Source of the DNA: Amycolatopsis sacchari
Lineage (GTDB): Bacteria > Actinomycetota > Actinomycetes > Mycobacteriales > Pseudonocardiaceae
Assembly: GCF_900114035.1 (NCBI RefSeq)
Contig: NZ_FORP01000008.1
Location: 1 to 64,000 of the forward strand
Direction of reading: 5' to 3'
DNA length: 64,000 bases
The notes under the pieces are model-generated. The model ran no database searches. It was given only the letters and a program-made list of their open reading frames with translations, and was not told the DNA's origin. Both the position numbers and the translations under genes were made by a program. This document shows positions 53,881-61,888 of the stretch, piece by piece. Numbering within the stretch: position 1 is the first letter of the stretch; each line of letters begins with the position of its first letter.

Positions 53881-54866
53881 CGCTGCCTCCTCGCGATCCG
53901 GTCGACGGCCACCGCGGCGATCACCAGCGCACCGGTCGCCAGGTCCTGGTACAGCGAGTCCACCCCCAGCTGGGACAGCCCGGACTGCAGCACCGTCACG
54001 ATCAGCGCGCCGACCATCGTGCCCAGCACCGAACCACGCCCGCCGAACAGCGACGTGCCGCCCAGGACGACCGCCGTGATCGACTGCAGGTTGCCCAGCT
54101 GGAAGGCGTTCGGGTCGGCGTTGGGGATGCGCCCCAGCGCCTGCCACGCGGCGATCCCGAAGACCACCCCGGCGACGACGTACACCGAGATCAGCGTGCG
54201 GTTGACCTTGATGCCGGACAGCCGGGCCGCCTCGGCGTTGTCCCCGACGGCGTAGACGTGCTTGCCCCACGCCGTGCGGGTGAGCGCGTACCACACGCCC
54301 AGGTACATCAGCAGCGCCACGGTCATGCCGTAGGTGACCGGGATGCCGCCGAACAGGTAGCGCTGCGTCCCCAGCCAGGTGAGCACGCCGTGCTCGGTGA
54401 CGGGCACGGCCTGGCCGCTCGCGACGAGCTTGTCGCCCGCGGTGAGCATCGTGAAGAAGCCCAGGGTGACGATGAACGGCGGCAGCTTGACCTTCGTGAC
54501 CAGCGAGCCGATCACCAGCCCGAGGCCCAGCGTCACGAGGACCCCGATGACCAGCGCGAAGATGCCGGGCATCCCGCCGGCGAACAGCTTCGCCATGATC
54601 AGCGTCGCGAGCACCATCGCCGAGGCGTTGGACAGGTCGATGCCCGCGGTGAGGATGATCAGCGTCTGCCCGAGCGCGAGCGTGCCCACGACGAGCGCCT
54701 GGTTGACCATCAGCGACAGGTTGTCCAGTTCCAGGAACCGGTCCGTGGACACCGAGAATACGATCATCGCGACGACGAGCGCGAGCGCGGGCCCCGCGGC
54801 GGGCGCGCGCAGGAAGAACTCGCCGACGGTCTCCCGCTGCCGGACGGGTGCGGTGGTGGCGGTCAT
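53877..54866 (-). CDS. Sugar ABC transporter permease
   Basis: A 329-residue BPD_transp_2-type permease with about eight to nine helices. The conserved IILTAGIDLSNASAMVLATLIM and LGGTSLFGGRGSVLGTMVGALIV segments are typical of RbsC/FrcC, and GDNAEAARLSGIKVNRTL is the loop contacting the ATPase. ATG 54866 is used because MTATTAPVRQRETVGEFFLR has a natural N-terminus; ten upstream residues are out of pattern. It overlaps both neighbours by four bases. Confidence 0.9.
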   Translation of the reverse strand: MTATTAPVRQRETVGEFFLRAPAAGPALALVVAMIVFSVSTDRFLELDNLSLMVNQALVVGTLALGQTLIILTAGIDLSNASAMVLATLIMAKLFAGGMPGIFALVIGVLVTLGLGLVIGSLVTKVKLPPFIVTLGFFTMLTAGDKLVASGQAVPVTEHGVLTWLGTQRYLFGGIPVTYGMTVALLMYLGVWYALTRTAWGKHVYAVGDNAEAARLSGIKVNRTLISVYVVAGVVFGIAAWQALGRIPNADPNAFQLGNLQSITAVVLGGTSLFGGRGSVLGTMVGALIVTVLQSGLSQLGVDSLYQDLATGALVIAAVAVDRIARRQR

Positions 54867-55873
54867 TTCGTCCCCCAGCAGTTCTCCAGGCCCCACGCCG
54901 TCGTCTGGCTGGGCACCCCTGGCATCGGCTTGTCCGTGATCACCGCGGAACCGGTGTCGATGAACCCGCTGGGCTTCTTGCCGGTCTTGGCGTACTCGAT
55001 CGCCGCCTTGACGCCCTCCTCGGCCATCTTGCGCGGGAACTGCATGACTGTCGCGGCGTACTGCCCGTCACGCACGTTCTCCACGCCCTGGCAGCCGCCG
55101 TCGATGGAACCCATGACCACGTGCAGGCCGCGGGCCTGCAGCGCCGCGAAGGCGCCCCGCGCGGTCGGCTCGTTCATCGTGTAGACGGCGTTGATGTCGG
55201 TCGAGCGCTGCAGCAGGTTCTCCATCTTCTGCTGCGCGATGCTCTGGTCGCCGTTGGCGGGTTCGCGCCCGACGATCGCCGGGTCCCCGTCCTTGAGCCC
55301 GATCCCTTCGAGGAAACCGTTGTGGCGGTAGGTGTCCACGGTGCTGCCCGCGGTGCCGTCGATCATGATCAGCTTCGGCGGGGTGCCGCCGAGCGCCGCC
55401 TTCACGTACTGGCCCTGCTGCCTGCCGGCGGCGACGTTGTCGGTGGCGAACGTGGCGTCCACCGCGCTCGCCGGTTCCGTCGCCGTGTCCAGCGCGATCA
55501 CGAGGATGCCGGCCTTGCGGGCGCGGTCGATGGCGTCGAGCACGCCGGTGGAGGAGTTGGGCGTGATCAGGATCGTGGTCGCGCCCTGCTGCATGAGGTT
55601 CTCGATCGCGCGGACCTGGCCGTCGTTGTCCCCGTCGAACTGGCCGGCGAGCGCGACGAAGTCGGCGCCCCCCGCCTGCGCGGCCGCGCTCGCGGCGTTG
55701 CGCAGTTCGACGAAGTACGGGTTCGTGTTGGTCTTGGTGACGAGGCCGACCTTGGCCTTGCCGCCGCCACCGCCACCGGAACTGCCGCCCCAGTGGCGCT
55801 CGACCGTGCACCCGCTCGTGGTCACCGCCAGCGTGGCGGCCACGAGCAGGCACAGGAGACTGCGGTGTCTCAC
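54863..55873 (-). CDS. Sugar ABC transporter substrate-binding lipoprotein
   Basis: A 336-residue lipoprotein with lipobox TTSGC (Cys about residue 22) and a Gly/Ser-rich spacer. The mature part is a type I periplasmic-binding domain. KVGLVTKTNTNPYFVELRNAA opens it, and ITPNSSTGVLDAIDRARKAGILVIALDT and the hinge region follow. It is closest in form to FrcB/RbsB-type binding proteins for fructose, ribose or related sugars and polyols. GTG 55873 is the start. It is first in the operon, transcribed away from the LacI gene. Confidence 0.9.
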   Translation of the reverse strand: MRHRSLLCLLVAATLAVTTSGCTVERHWGGSSGGGGGGKAKVGLVTKTNTNPYFVELRNAASAAAQAGGADFVALAGQFDGDNDGQVRAIENLMQQGATTILITPNSSTGVLDAIDRARKAGILVIALDTATEPASAVDATFATDNVAAGRQQGQYVKAALGGTPPKLIMIDGTAGSTVDTYRHNGFLEGIGLKDGDPAIVGREPANGDQSIAQQKMENLLQRSTDINAVYTMNEPTARGAFAALQARGLHVVMGSIDGGCQGVENVRDGQYAATVMQFPRKMAEEGVKAAIEYAKTGKKPSGFIDTGSAVITDKPMPGVPSQTTAWGLENCWGTK

Positions 55874-55937
55874 GTGACCTCCCCATCGAGGCTGGACCTT
55901 GCTGAACCCGGAACCTAGAGATCTTTATGCTGTTCTC

Positions 55938-55961
55938 GCAAGCGTTTGCGCAAACGCTTGC
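55938..55961. promoter_or_regulatory. LacI operator between the repressor gene and the ABC operon
   Basis: GCAAGCGTTTGC followed at once by GCAAACGCTTGC is a perfect 24-bp palindrome with a central CG, the size and form of LacI/CcpA-type operators. It lies 24 bases before the lacI-type ATG and 64 bases from the binding-protein start, so it can control both promoters. Confidence 0.9.
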
Positions 55962-55985
55962 CGGAAGATCTTGACAGGAGCACGG

Positions 55986-57002
55986 ATGCCGCAGCCGAAG
56001 TCCGCGAGGCCGACCCAGCGGGACATCGCCGAGCTGGCCGGAGTTTCGATCACCACCGTCTCACACGTGGTGAACGGCACGCGTCCGGTGGCGCCGGAGA
56101 CGAAGGCCGCGGTGCTCGCGGCGATCGAGAAGACGGGCTACACGGGTGACGCGATCGCCCGTTCCCTGGTCACGGGTGGCACGCGGTCGATCGGGGTGGC
56201 GATCTCCCTGTTCGCCAACCCGTACTTCGCGGCGCTGATGCAGGCCATCGAGCGCGAAGCCGCGTCGGCGGGGTACACGGTGCTGCTCGCCGACACGCAC
56301 GACACGGTCGCCACGGAGCAGGACACCGTACGCACGCTTCGCTCGCGACGCGTCGAGGGCCTGCTTCTCACGCCGTCACCGGGCGACGGGGCGGTGATCA
56401 GCGAACTGGTGTCGCTCGGGGTGCCCGTGGTGCTGGTGGACCGGCTCACCACCCGCACCGACGTGGACCAGGTGGGGTCGGAGAACATCCAGGCGACGTC
56501 CGCGCTGACGGAGCACCTGGCGTCGCTGGGGCACCGGCGCATCGGGCTGGTCGCCGGCGCGCCGGGGCTGAGCACGAGCGAGGAGCGGACGCTGGGTTAC
56601 CGGCTGGGGCTGGGGCGCGCCGGGTTGTCGTGGAACCCGGAACTGGTGGTGAGCGGCCAGTCCTCGAAGGCGGGTGGCTCGGCGGCGCTGCGGCGGCTGA
56701 TGGAGCTGTCGGACCCGCCCACGGCGCTCGTGGTCGCCAACGACGTGATGATGGTCGGCGTGCTGCACGAGGCGCGGCAGCGGGACCTGCGCGTCGGCCG
56801 GGAGTTCGGCATCGTGGGCTACGACGACGCCGAGTGGGCGGATCTGGTCGAGCCGCCCCTGACGACGATGGCCCAGCCGATCGAGGAGATCGGCCGCCGC
56901 GCGGTGCGGTTGCTGCTGTCGCGGATCTCGGACCCGAACCGCCCGCCGGAGACGCTGCGCCTGCCGCCGCGCCTCATGCACCGCCACTCGTGCGGCTGCT
57001 GA
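55986..57002 (+). CDS. LacI-family repressor of the sugar ABC operon
   Basis: A 338-residue regulator. The N-terminal HTH reads TQRDIAELAGVSITTVSHVVNG (about 10-31), with the hinge helix near 50-60. The effector domain has a periplasmic-binding fold (SIGVAISLFANPYFAALMQAIEREAA, then GIVGYDDAEWADLVEPPLTTM). The ATG at 55986 is chosen because the HTH starts there. It likely binds the 24-bp palindrome and senses the transported sugar or its phosphate. Its 3' end overlaps the MerR-type remnant by 29 bp. Confidence 0.93.
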   Translation: MPQPKSARPTQRDIAELAGVSITTVSHVVNGTRPVAPETKAAVLAAIEKTGYTGDAIARSLVTGGTRSIGVAISLFANPYFAALMQAIEREAASAGYTVLLADTHDTVATEQDTVRTLRSRRVEGLLLTPSPGDGAVISELVSLGVPVVLVDRLTTRTDVDQVGSENIQATSALTEHLASLGHRRIGLVAGAPGLSTSEERTLGYRLGLGRAGLSWNPELVVSGQSSKAGGSAALRRLMELSDPPTALVVANDVMMVGVLHEARQRDLRVGREFGIVGYDDAEWADLVEPPLTTMAQPIEEIGRRAVRLLLSRISDPNRPPETLRLPPRLMHRHSCGC

Positions 57003-57573
57003 GCGGAACGGCGAACGACGCCGCTCGACTGCGCGGCACCAGGACGAGCCGGATCGCGCCGGCCGGGTGGCGCCCGTGCTCGCTCGCCCACGCCCGGAAC
57101 GCTTCGATGGCCGCCTCGGCGGCGGCCCCACCCTCGCCCACGCACGGCAGGAACGCCTCCTCGTGCGCGGCTTCCACGCGCAGCGTGAGATCCGGGAACT
57201 CCGCGGCGATGTCCCGCGCGTCGTCCGGCGGGACGGGCCAGCACCACTCGACCGGTCCGTCGCTGTCCTCGCTCACTTCGCCGTGGTAGATCAGGAAGGG
57301 GTCGCCGTCGCGCGGCACCCCACGGCGCAGCCGGGAGATGAACAGTTCCCGGCCCACGGGCACCAGTTCCGCCGGCCGCACGTGGCGGATGGACGTGAGC
57401 AGCGTGCGTGCGGGCAGCTCCCGGACGGTGACCTCGGGCATCTCGGTTTTCCTTCCGCGCAGGCGGTTCACGAGGTGACCGGCCAGCTCACGCCGTGCCG
57501 CGTGCTCGGCCTCGACGTCGCCCCAGTGCGCGGCGATCGCCTCGCCCGCTTCCGCCGTGCCGCGGCGTACCAC
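56974..57573 (-). pseudogene. Truncated MerR-type regulator: coiled coil plus GyrI-like effector domain, no HTH
   Basis: From the GTG at 57573 the frame reads GEAIAAHWGDVEAEHAARRELAGHLVNRLRG, which looks like the dimer coiled coil of a BltR-type MerR protein. The GyrI-like effector domain follows (about MPEVTVRELPARTLLTSIRHV onward). The first 90 or so residues, the winged helix that would bind DNA, are missing, and only 76 bases separate this frame from the next gene. A MerR-type promoter (TTGACC, 19-base spacer, CACAGT) remains at 57623-57653. A shorter functional product from ATG 57441 (155 residues, GyrI-like alone) is possible. Confidence 0.55.
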
Positions 57574-57622
57574 CGGTAACCGCTTTCCGGCACGACGTGG
57601 GCGGAATGCTGCACATGACGTC

Positions 57623-57653
57623 ACTGTGCGCCCTGCCCGAAGGGGAAGGTCAA
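57623..57653 (-). promoter_or_regulatory. MerR-type promoter with 19-base spacer
   Basis: On the minus strand, TTGACC (57648-57653) and CACAGT (57623-57628) are separated by 19 bases. MerR-controlled promoters use this long spacer, and an imperfect CCTTCCCC/GGGCAGGG inverted repeat sits in the spacer. It lies upstream of a MerR-type remnant that has lost its DNA-binding domain. Confidence 0.5.
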
Positions 57654-58621
57654 GCCAGCGTCGCCGCTGCTTCGAACAGCAGCCACGCGCCCACCTGCAC
57701 CGACAGGTCCCGCGAGTGCTCGTCCGGCGCGGGTTGTGACCACTCCGACGGGAACAGCGGGCCGCCCAGGGCTTCCGCCGCGTGTTCACGGCAGGCGCGC
57801 GCCGAGTCGAGCACGAGGGTCCTCGCCGCGTCGGCCTCGGGGCCCGTCAGTCGCTGAGCCGCGAGCGCCAGGTAGCGCGCCAGGATCCCGGCGAACAACC
57901 CGCCGTCGCCGCCGCCCTGTCCACGGAGGACACCGCCGGGCGCGCAGTGCGCGGCAACCGCGCGCACCGTCCGCGCGGCGGCGTCCACTTCGGACAGTTC
58001 CAGCGCGGCGCCGAGGAAAACTCCTTGGCAGTACGTGTAAATCGCCTTCACCAGTTCGTGGTCGTCCACCCGGAGGCCGTCCCACACCAGCCCCGTGTCC
58101 GGGTCCACGAGCGTGGAATCGAGCCAGGAGAACAACTCCCGCGCGCGCTCGGTCTCTCCGACACGGGCGTGCAGTATCGCGGCCGGACCGTTGGAAGGCG
58201 CGTTCTTGAAGCGATCCCCTTTTCGCCACCAGATCCCGCCGCCACCGTCCGGCGTCCAGGCGCTCCGCAGCTCGGCGAGGATCGGCTCGACGTCCCGGCC
58301 CGCGCGCTGCAACGCCAGCCCCAGCCACGCCATGTCGTCGTAGTAGTCGTTGGTCCACTTGCCGAAGTTGCGCAGCCGCACCGACGAGGAGAACCGCCCG
58401 ATCACCGCGTCACGGGCGGGAGTGGGGTCACGGTGCTGGGCGTCGACCAGGCAGTCCAGCAGGTGCGCCTGCCACCAGTAGTTCCAGTGCCAGTGCACGC
58501 GCTGGTCCGGGGTCGGCGGCCAGCCGCTGCGGCCCAGGATCGTGCCCGGCAGCAGCCACACGCGCCGCAGGTGACGCGTGACGATCGCCCGTTCGGCTTC
58601 GGCGGCCCACTCGCGGTACAT
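57650..58621 (-). CDS. Glycoside hydrolase family 76-like protein
   Basis: A 323-residue alpha/alpha-barrel protein. The GH76 active-site pair is seen in NDYYDDMAWLGLA, Asp95-Asp96. HWHWNYWWQAHLLDCLVD opens the barrel, and GGGIWWRKGDRFKN supplies the conserved aromatic residues of GH76 alpha-1,6-mannanases. No signal peptide is seen, so it is either cytosolic or exported by another route. Target could be an alpha-mannan or a mannose-containing glycolipid. It ends just before the MerR-type remnant. Confidence 0.82.
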   Translation of the reverse strand: MYREWAAEAERAIVTRHLRRVWLLPGTILGRSGWPPTPDQRVHWHWNYWWQAHLLDCLVDAQHRDPTPARDAVIGRFSSSVRLRNFGKWTNDYYDDMAWLGLALQRAGRDVEPILAELRSAWTPDGGGGIWWRKGDRFKNAPSNGPAAILHARVGETERARELFSWLDSTLVDPDTGLVWDGLRVDDHELVKAIYTYCQGVFLGAALELSEVDAAARTVRAVAAHCAPGGVLRGQGGGDGGLFAGILARYLALAAQRLTGPEADAARTLVLDSARACREHAAEALGGPLFPSEWSQPAPDEHSRDLSVQVGAWLLFEAAATLA

Positions 58622-58630
58622 GCCCCCATC

Positions 58631-59284
58631 TCACCAGGAGCGGGACAGGTCCGCGTGCTGACGGATCCACGCGTGCATGACGATCCCGGCGGCCACCCCG
58701 GCGTTGATCGACCGCGTGGTGCCGAACTGGGCGATGGACACCACGAGCGACGCGGCCTCCTGCGCCTCCGCCGACAGCCCCGGCCCCTCCTGCCCGAACA
58801 ACAGCACGCATTCCCGTGGCAGCTCGGCGGTTTCCACCGGGACCGAGCCGGGGGTGTTGTCCACGGCGACGACCGCCAGCCCGCGCCCGGCGGCGAACGC
58901 CGTCAGCGACGCGACGTCCGGGTGGTGTTCGAGGTGCTGGTAGCGGTCGGTCACCATCGCGCCGCGCCGGTTCCAGCGGCGGCGGCCGACGATGTGCACG
59001 GCGGCCGCGGCGAAGGCGTTGGCGGTGCGGACGACCGTGCCGATGTTGTGGTCGTGCTGGAAGTTCTCGATCGCGACGTGGAACGGGTGCCGCCGGGTGT
59101 CGACGTCCGCGACGATCGCCTCGCGCCGCCAGTAGCGGTACGCGTCGACGACGTTGCGGCGGTCACCGTTCGCGAGCAGCTCCGGGTCGTAGCGCTCGTC
59201 GTCCGGCCAGGGGCCCTGCCACGGGCCGACGCCGACCTCCTCGCGGGCGGTCCACTCGGTCGGCCCGGCCTCGTCCAGTTCCAC
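58631..59284 (-). CDS. TrmH/SpoU-family RNA methyltransferase
   Basis: A 217-residue SPOUT methyltransferase that should 2'-O-methylate ribose in tRNA or rRNA. The three SpoU motifs are present: HDHNIGTVVRTANAFAA (motif 1), VLLFGQEGPGLSAEA (motif 2) and SINAGVAAGIVMHAW (motif 3, the SAM knot). GTG 59284 is the start preferred; the longer frame upstream overlaps the next gene. The RNA target is unknown. It is ten bases from the GH76 start. Confidence 0.88.
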   Translation of the reverse strand: MELDEAGPTEWTAREEVGVGPWQGPWPDDERYDPELLANGDRRNVVDAYRYWRREAIVADVDTRRHPFHVAIENFQHDHNIGTVVRTANAFAAAAVHIVGRRRWNRRGAMVTDRYQHLEHHPDVASLTAFAAGRGLAVVAVDNTPGSVPVETAELPRECVLLFGQEGPGLSAEAQEAASLVVSIAQFGTTRSINAGVAAGIVMHAWIRQHADLSRSW

Positions 59285-59298
59285 CCCGCGATTTTCGC

Positions 59299-59688
59299 TC
59301 AGGCCTGGCGCATGCGGTGCGCCGGCGCGGAGTCGCGGTGCTTGTACCGGGTCCACGCGCCGACGTAGGAGAAGATCACGATGGCCAGCGCCGTCACCGC
59401 GACCAGCGGCAGCAACGAGCGCGGGATGACCGTGCCGTACAGGTAGTAGGCGTTGAACCCGCCGGGCAGCGGGCCCAGCCCCTGCAGGCCGCGGAAGTAG
59501 TCCTCGAGCGCGGTCAGCGGGCACGGGATCGGGAAGACGTTGACGGCGACGCCCCAGAGCGCGAAGAAGACGTGCACGAAGATGCTCTTCGGCCACCGCC
59601 ACGCGAGGAACCCGCCGAGCCCGATGTAGAGCAGCGCCATGATGTGGATGGCGACCGTCACGTCCGCCAGCACCCTCGCCGTCGACAC
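59299..59688 (-). CDS. DUF2784 membrane protein
   Basis: A 129-residue protein with about three membrane helices, opening in ADVTVAIHIMALLYIGLGGFLAWRWP. The VFPIPCPLTALEDYFR segment is the DUF2784 hallmark (Pro-Cys-Pro-Leu-Thr near the membrane). Function unknown; widely conserved in proteobacteria and actinobacteria. The GTG at 59688 overlaps a Shine-Dalgarno-like GGGGGAG in the upstream 15 bases. Fourteen bases separate its stop from the methyltransferase start. Confidence 0.85.
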   Translation of the reverse strand: MSTARVLADVTVAIHIMALLYIGLGGFLAWRWPKSIFVHVFFALWGVAVNVFPIPCPLTALEDYFRGLQGLGPLPGGFNAYYLYGTVIPRSLLPLVAVTALAIVIFSYVGAWTRYKHRDSAPAHRMRQA

Positions 59689-59785
59689 CCCGACCTCCCC
59701 CTTTCACAGTCCCCTTACCTGCGACGGTACTCCGGGTTCCCTGAGAAAGGTCGACTAAAAGATGTGACGCTTGATCGACGAGGCG

Positions 59786-60358
59786 TCAGGCGAGGCCGAG
59801 ATCGTCGGCGGTGAGCAGGTACCGGTACGGCAGCCCGGCCTTCTCGATCGCCTCGCGGGCGCCGGTGTCCCTGTCCACGACGGTGGCGACGCCGACGACC
59901 TCGGCCCCCGCTTCGCGCAGCGCCTCGACGGCGGTGAGCACGCTGCCCCCCGTCGTGGACGTGTCGTCGACGGCCAGCACGCGCTGCCCCGAGACCTCGA
60001 TGCCCTCGATCCGGCGCTGCATCCCGTGCTGCTTGGCGGCTTTGCGGACGACGAACGCGTCGAGGACCATCCCGTCGCACGCCGCGGAGTGCAGCATCGC
60101 GGTGGCGACCGGGTCGGCGCCGAGCGTCAGCCCGCCGACGGCGACGTAGTTCCAGTCCTCGGTGAGCTGGCGCAGCAGCTTGCCGATCAGGGGGGCGGCG
60201 GCGTGGTGCAGCGTGGCGCGCCGCAGGTCGACGTAGTAGTCGGCCTCCTTGCCCGAGGAGAGGGTGACCTTGCCGTGCACCACCGAGAGCTCCGTGACGA
60301 GCCGGGCCAGTTCCAGTTTCGCGTCCTGATCGATCCCCACGGGGGCAGTCTCGCACAC
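59786..60358 (-). CDS. pyrE: Orotate phosphoribosyltransferase
   Basis: A 190-residue enzyme converting orotate and PRPP to OMP in pyrimidine synthesis. The PRPP-binding loop reads RVLAVDDTSTTGGSVLTAVE (about 126-145). SGKEADYYVDLRRATLHH and GLTLGADPVATAML match actinobacterial PyrE, which is shorter than E. coli PyrE. The start could be GTG 60358 or GTG 60340. It is four bases from the stop of the upstream SDR gene, so the two are co-transcribed. Confidence 0.93.
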   Translation of the reverse strand: MCETAPVGIDQDAKLELARLVTELSVVHGKVTLSSGKEADYYVDLRRATLHHAAAPLIGKLLRQLTEDWNYVAVGGLTLGADPVATAMLHSAACDGMVLDAFVVRKAAKQHGMQRRIEGIEVSGQRVLAVDDTSTTGGSVLTAVEALREAGAEVVGVATVVDRDTGAREAIEKAGLPYRYLLTADDLGLA

Positions 60359-60362
60359 GCGC

Positions 60363-61115
60363 TCAGATGCGGCGGGCGACCAGTCCGCTGATGCGCCGGA
60401 TCAGGGCACGGGGCACGAGCCGTCCGCCGGCGACGACGGCCTTGTACTGCGGGGCCGGGACGGAGATCACCTTGCCGCGCCGCAGGTCCGCGAGCCCTTC
60501 GGCGGCGACGCGGTCGGCTTCGAGCCACGCCCAGCGCGGGCCGGTCTTCTCGATCCCGGCGCGTTCGTGGAACTCGGTGTGCATGAACCCGGGGCAGAGC
60601 GCCATCATGCGCACGCCGCGCGGCAGGACGGCCGCGAGGCCCTCGGTGAAGGCGGTGACCCAGTTCTTGCTCGCGCTGTAGGTGGTGCCGGGGAAGAACC
60701 CGGCGACGCTGGAGACGTTCACGATGTCGCCGGAGCCGCGTTCGATCATCCCGGGCAGTGCGGCGCGGGTGAGGCGTTGCACGGCGGTCACGTTGAGGTC
60801 GAGCTGGCGCTGCAGGTCCTCGGGTGGTGTGGTCCAGAAGTCCCCGCCGAGGCCGGTGCCGGCGTTGTTGATCAGCAGGTCCACCGGGTCGGCGGTGAGC
60901 CGGTCCTCGACGGCGGCGCGGCCGTCCACAGTGGCGAGGTCGGCGGGCAGCACGGCGGCGGTGACGCCGTGCCGCCCGGTGAGTTCGGTGGCGAGTTCCC
61001 GCAGCCGGGCTTCGGTGCGGGCGACGAGCACGAGGTCGGTGCCCTCGGCGGCGAGCCTGCGGGCGAAGGCGGCACCGAGGCCGGAGCTAGCGCCGGTGAC
61101 GAGCGCGACGGTCAC
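60363..61115 (-). CDS. SDR oxidoreductase (DltE-like)
   Basis: A 250-residue [15 protein letters not shown] is the coenzyme motif, [10 protein letters not shown] the NAG motif, and VNVSSVAGF with YSASKNWV holds the Ser-Tyr-Lys triad. The 'DltE' group often reduces acyl or ketosugar substrates. Overlap of four bases with the upstream gene and four-base spacing to pyrE make a short operon. The substrate cannot be set. Confidence 0.88.
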   Translation of the reverse strand: MTVALVTGASSGLGAAFARRLAAEGTDLVLVARTEARLRELATELTGRHGVTAAVLPADLATVDGRAAVEDRLTADPVDLLINNAGTGLGGDFWTTPPEDLQRQLDLNVTAVQRLTRAALPGMIERGSGDIVNVSSVAGFFPGTTYSASKNWVTAFTEGLAAVLPRGVRMMALCPGFMHTEFHERAGIEKTGPRWAWLEADRVAAEGLADLRRGKVISVPAPQYKAVVAGGRLVPRALIRRISGLVARRI

Positions 61116-61810
61116 GCCTGGCCCGGCGTGGTGCCGGGAGTTTCCGGCTGCCAGTGCCTGCCGGCGACGGCTTCCTCATCGAAAGGGTCGACGATGTCGG
61201 CGATCTCACCGAGGTCACGCAGCAGCCGCTCGAGCCGCGAGGGCCCGGCCTGCGGGGCGACGCTCGCGAGCACCCACTCGTTCTCCAGCCACGCCACGCC
61301 GACGTCACCGCCGAGCGCGTCCGCGGCGTCGACCAGCTCCTGCGTGATCACGCGGCGGGCGGCCTCGGGCTCGTTGGCGAAGGCGTAGCGCTGGCCGACG
61401 GGGCCGAGCAGCTCGGGCATGTCGGCGCGCTGGAACGGCACGCTGGCGAGCCACAGCTCGACGAGCGCGGGGTGCACGCGGTTGCAGCGCACGGCCACCA
61501 CGACGGCCGGGATCTGCCCGTCGGCCTCGATGTCGAAGACGAACACCGGGCGCCGCCCGTCGGAGGTGAAGGTCGACCCGGCGACGACGTTGACGGCGGC
61601 CTCGGCGCCGAAGTAGCCGATCGCGCCGCCCGACCACTGCTGGGCGAGCCGCTCGTCCTCCTCGACAAACTGCCACCCGCGCAGGTCGGCCCAGCGCATG
61701 CGCTCCCGGTTACGGGAGCCCTCGCGCGTCCGGTCGGCGGCGAGCAGCACGAGCCCGACCACCAGTGCGATGGCGGCGATGACGAACCAGACCCACGCTG
61801 GAATACCCAC
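61112..61810 (-). CDS. Membrane-anchored protein of unknown function
   Basis: A 232-residue protein with a single N-terminal membrane helix (about 3-26, [23 protein letters not shown]). The rest is a soluble domain with mixed strands and helices containing [33 protein letters not shown] and [18 protein letters not shown]. It lacks a lipobox or cleavable signal, so the domain probably faces the cytosol. No family recognised. First gene of the SDR-pyrE operon, with a four-base overlap. Confidence 0.65.
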   Translation of the reverse strand: MGIPAWVWFVIAAIALVVGLVLLAADRTREGSRNRERMRWADLRGWQFVEEDERLAQQWSGGAIGYFGAEAAVNVVAGSTFTSDGRRPVFVFDIEADGQIPAVVVAVRCNRVHPALVELWLASVPFQRADMPELLGPVGQRYAFANEPEAARRVITQELVDAADALGGDVGVAWLENEWVLASVAPQAGPSRLERLLRDLGEIADIVDPFDEEAVAGRHWQPETPGTTPGQA

Positions 61811-61888
61811 GGGCTCAGGGTATCGCCACGAGGCGCCCAGCCAAGCCCACCAGCCCGTGTCGCCCTGACCCGATTGAGTGTGCCTTGG

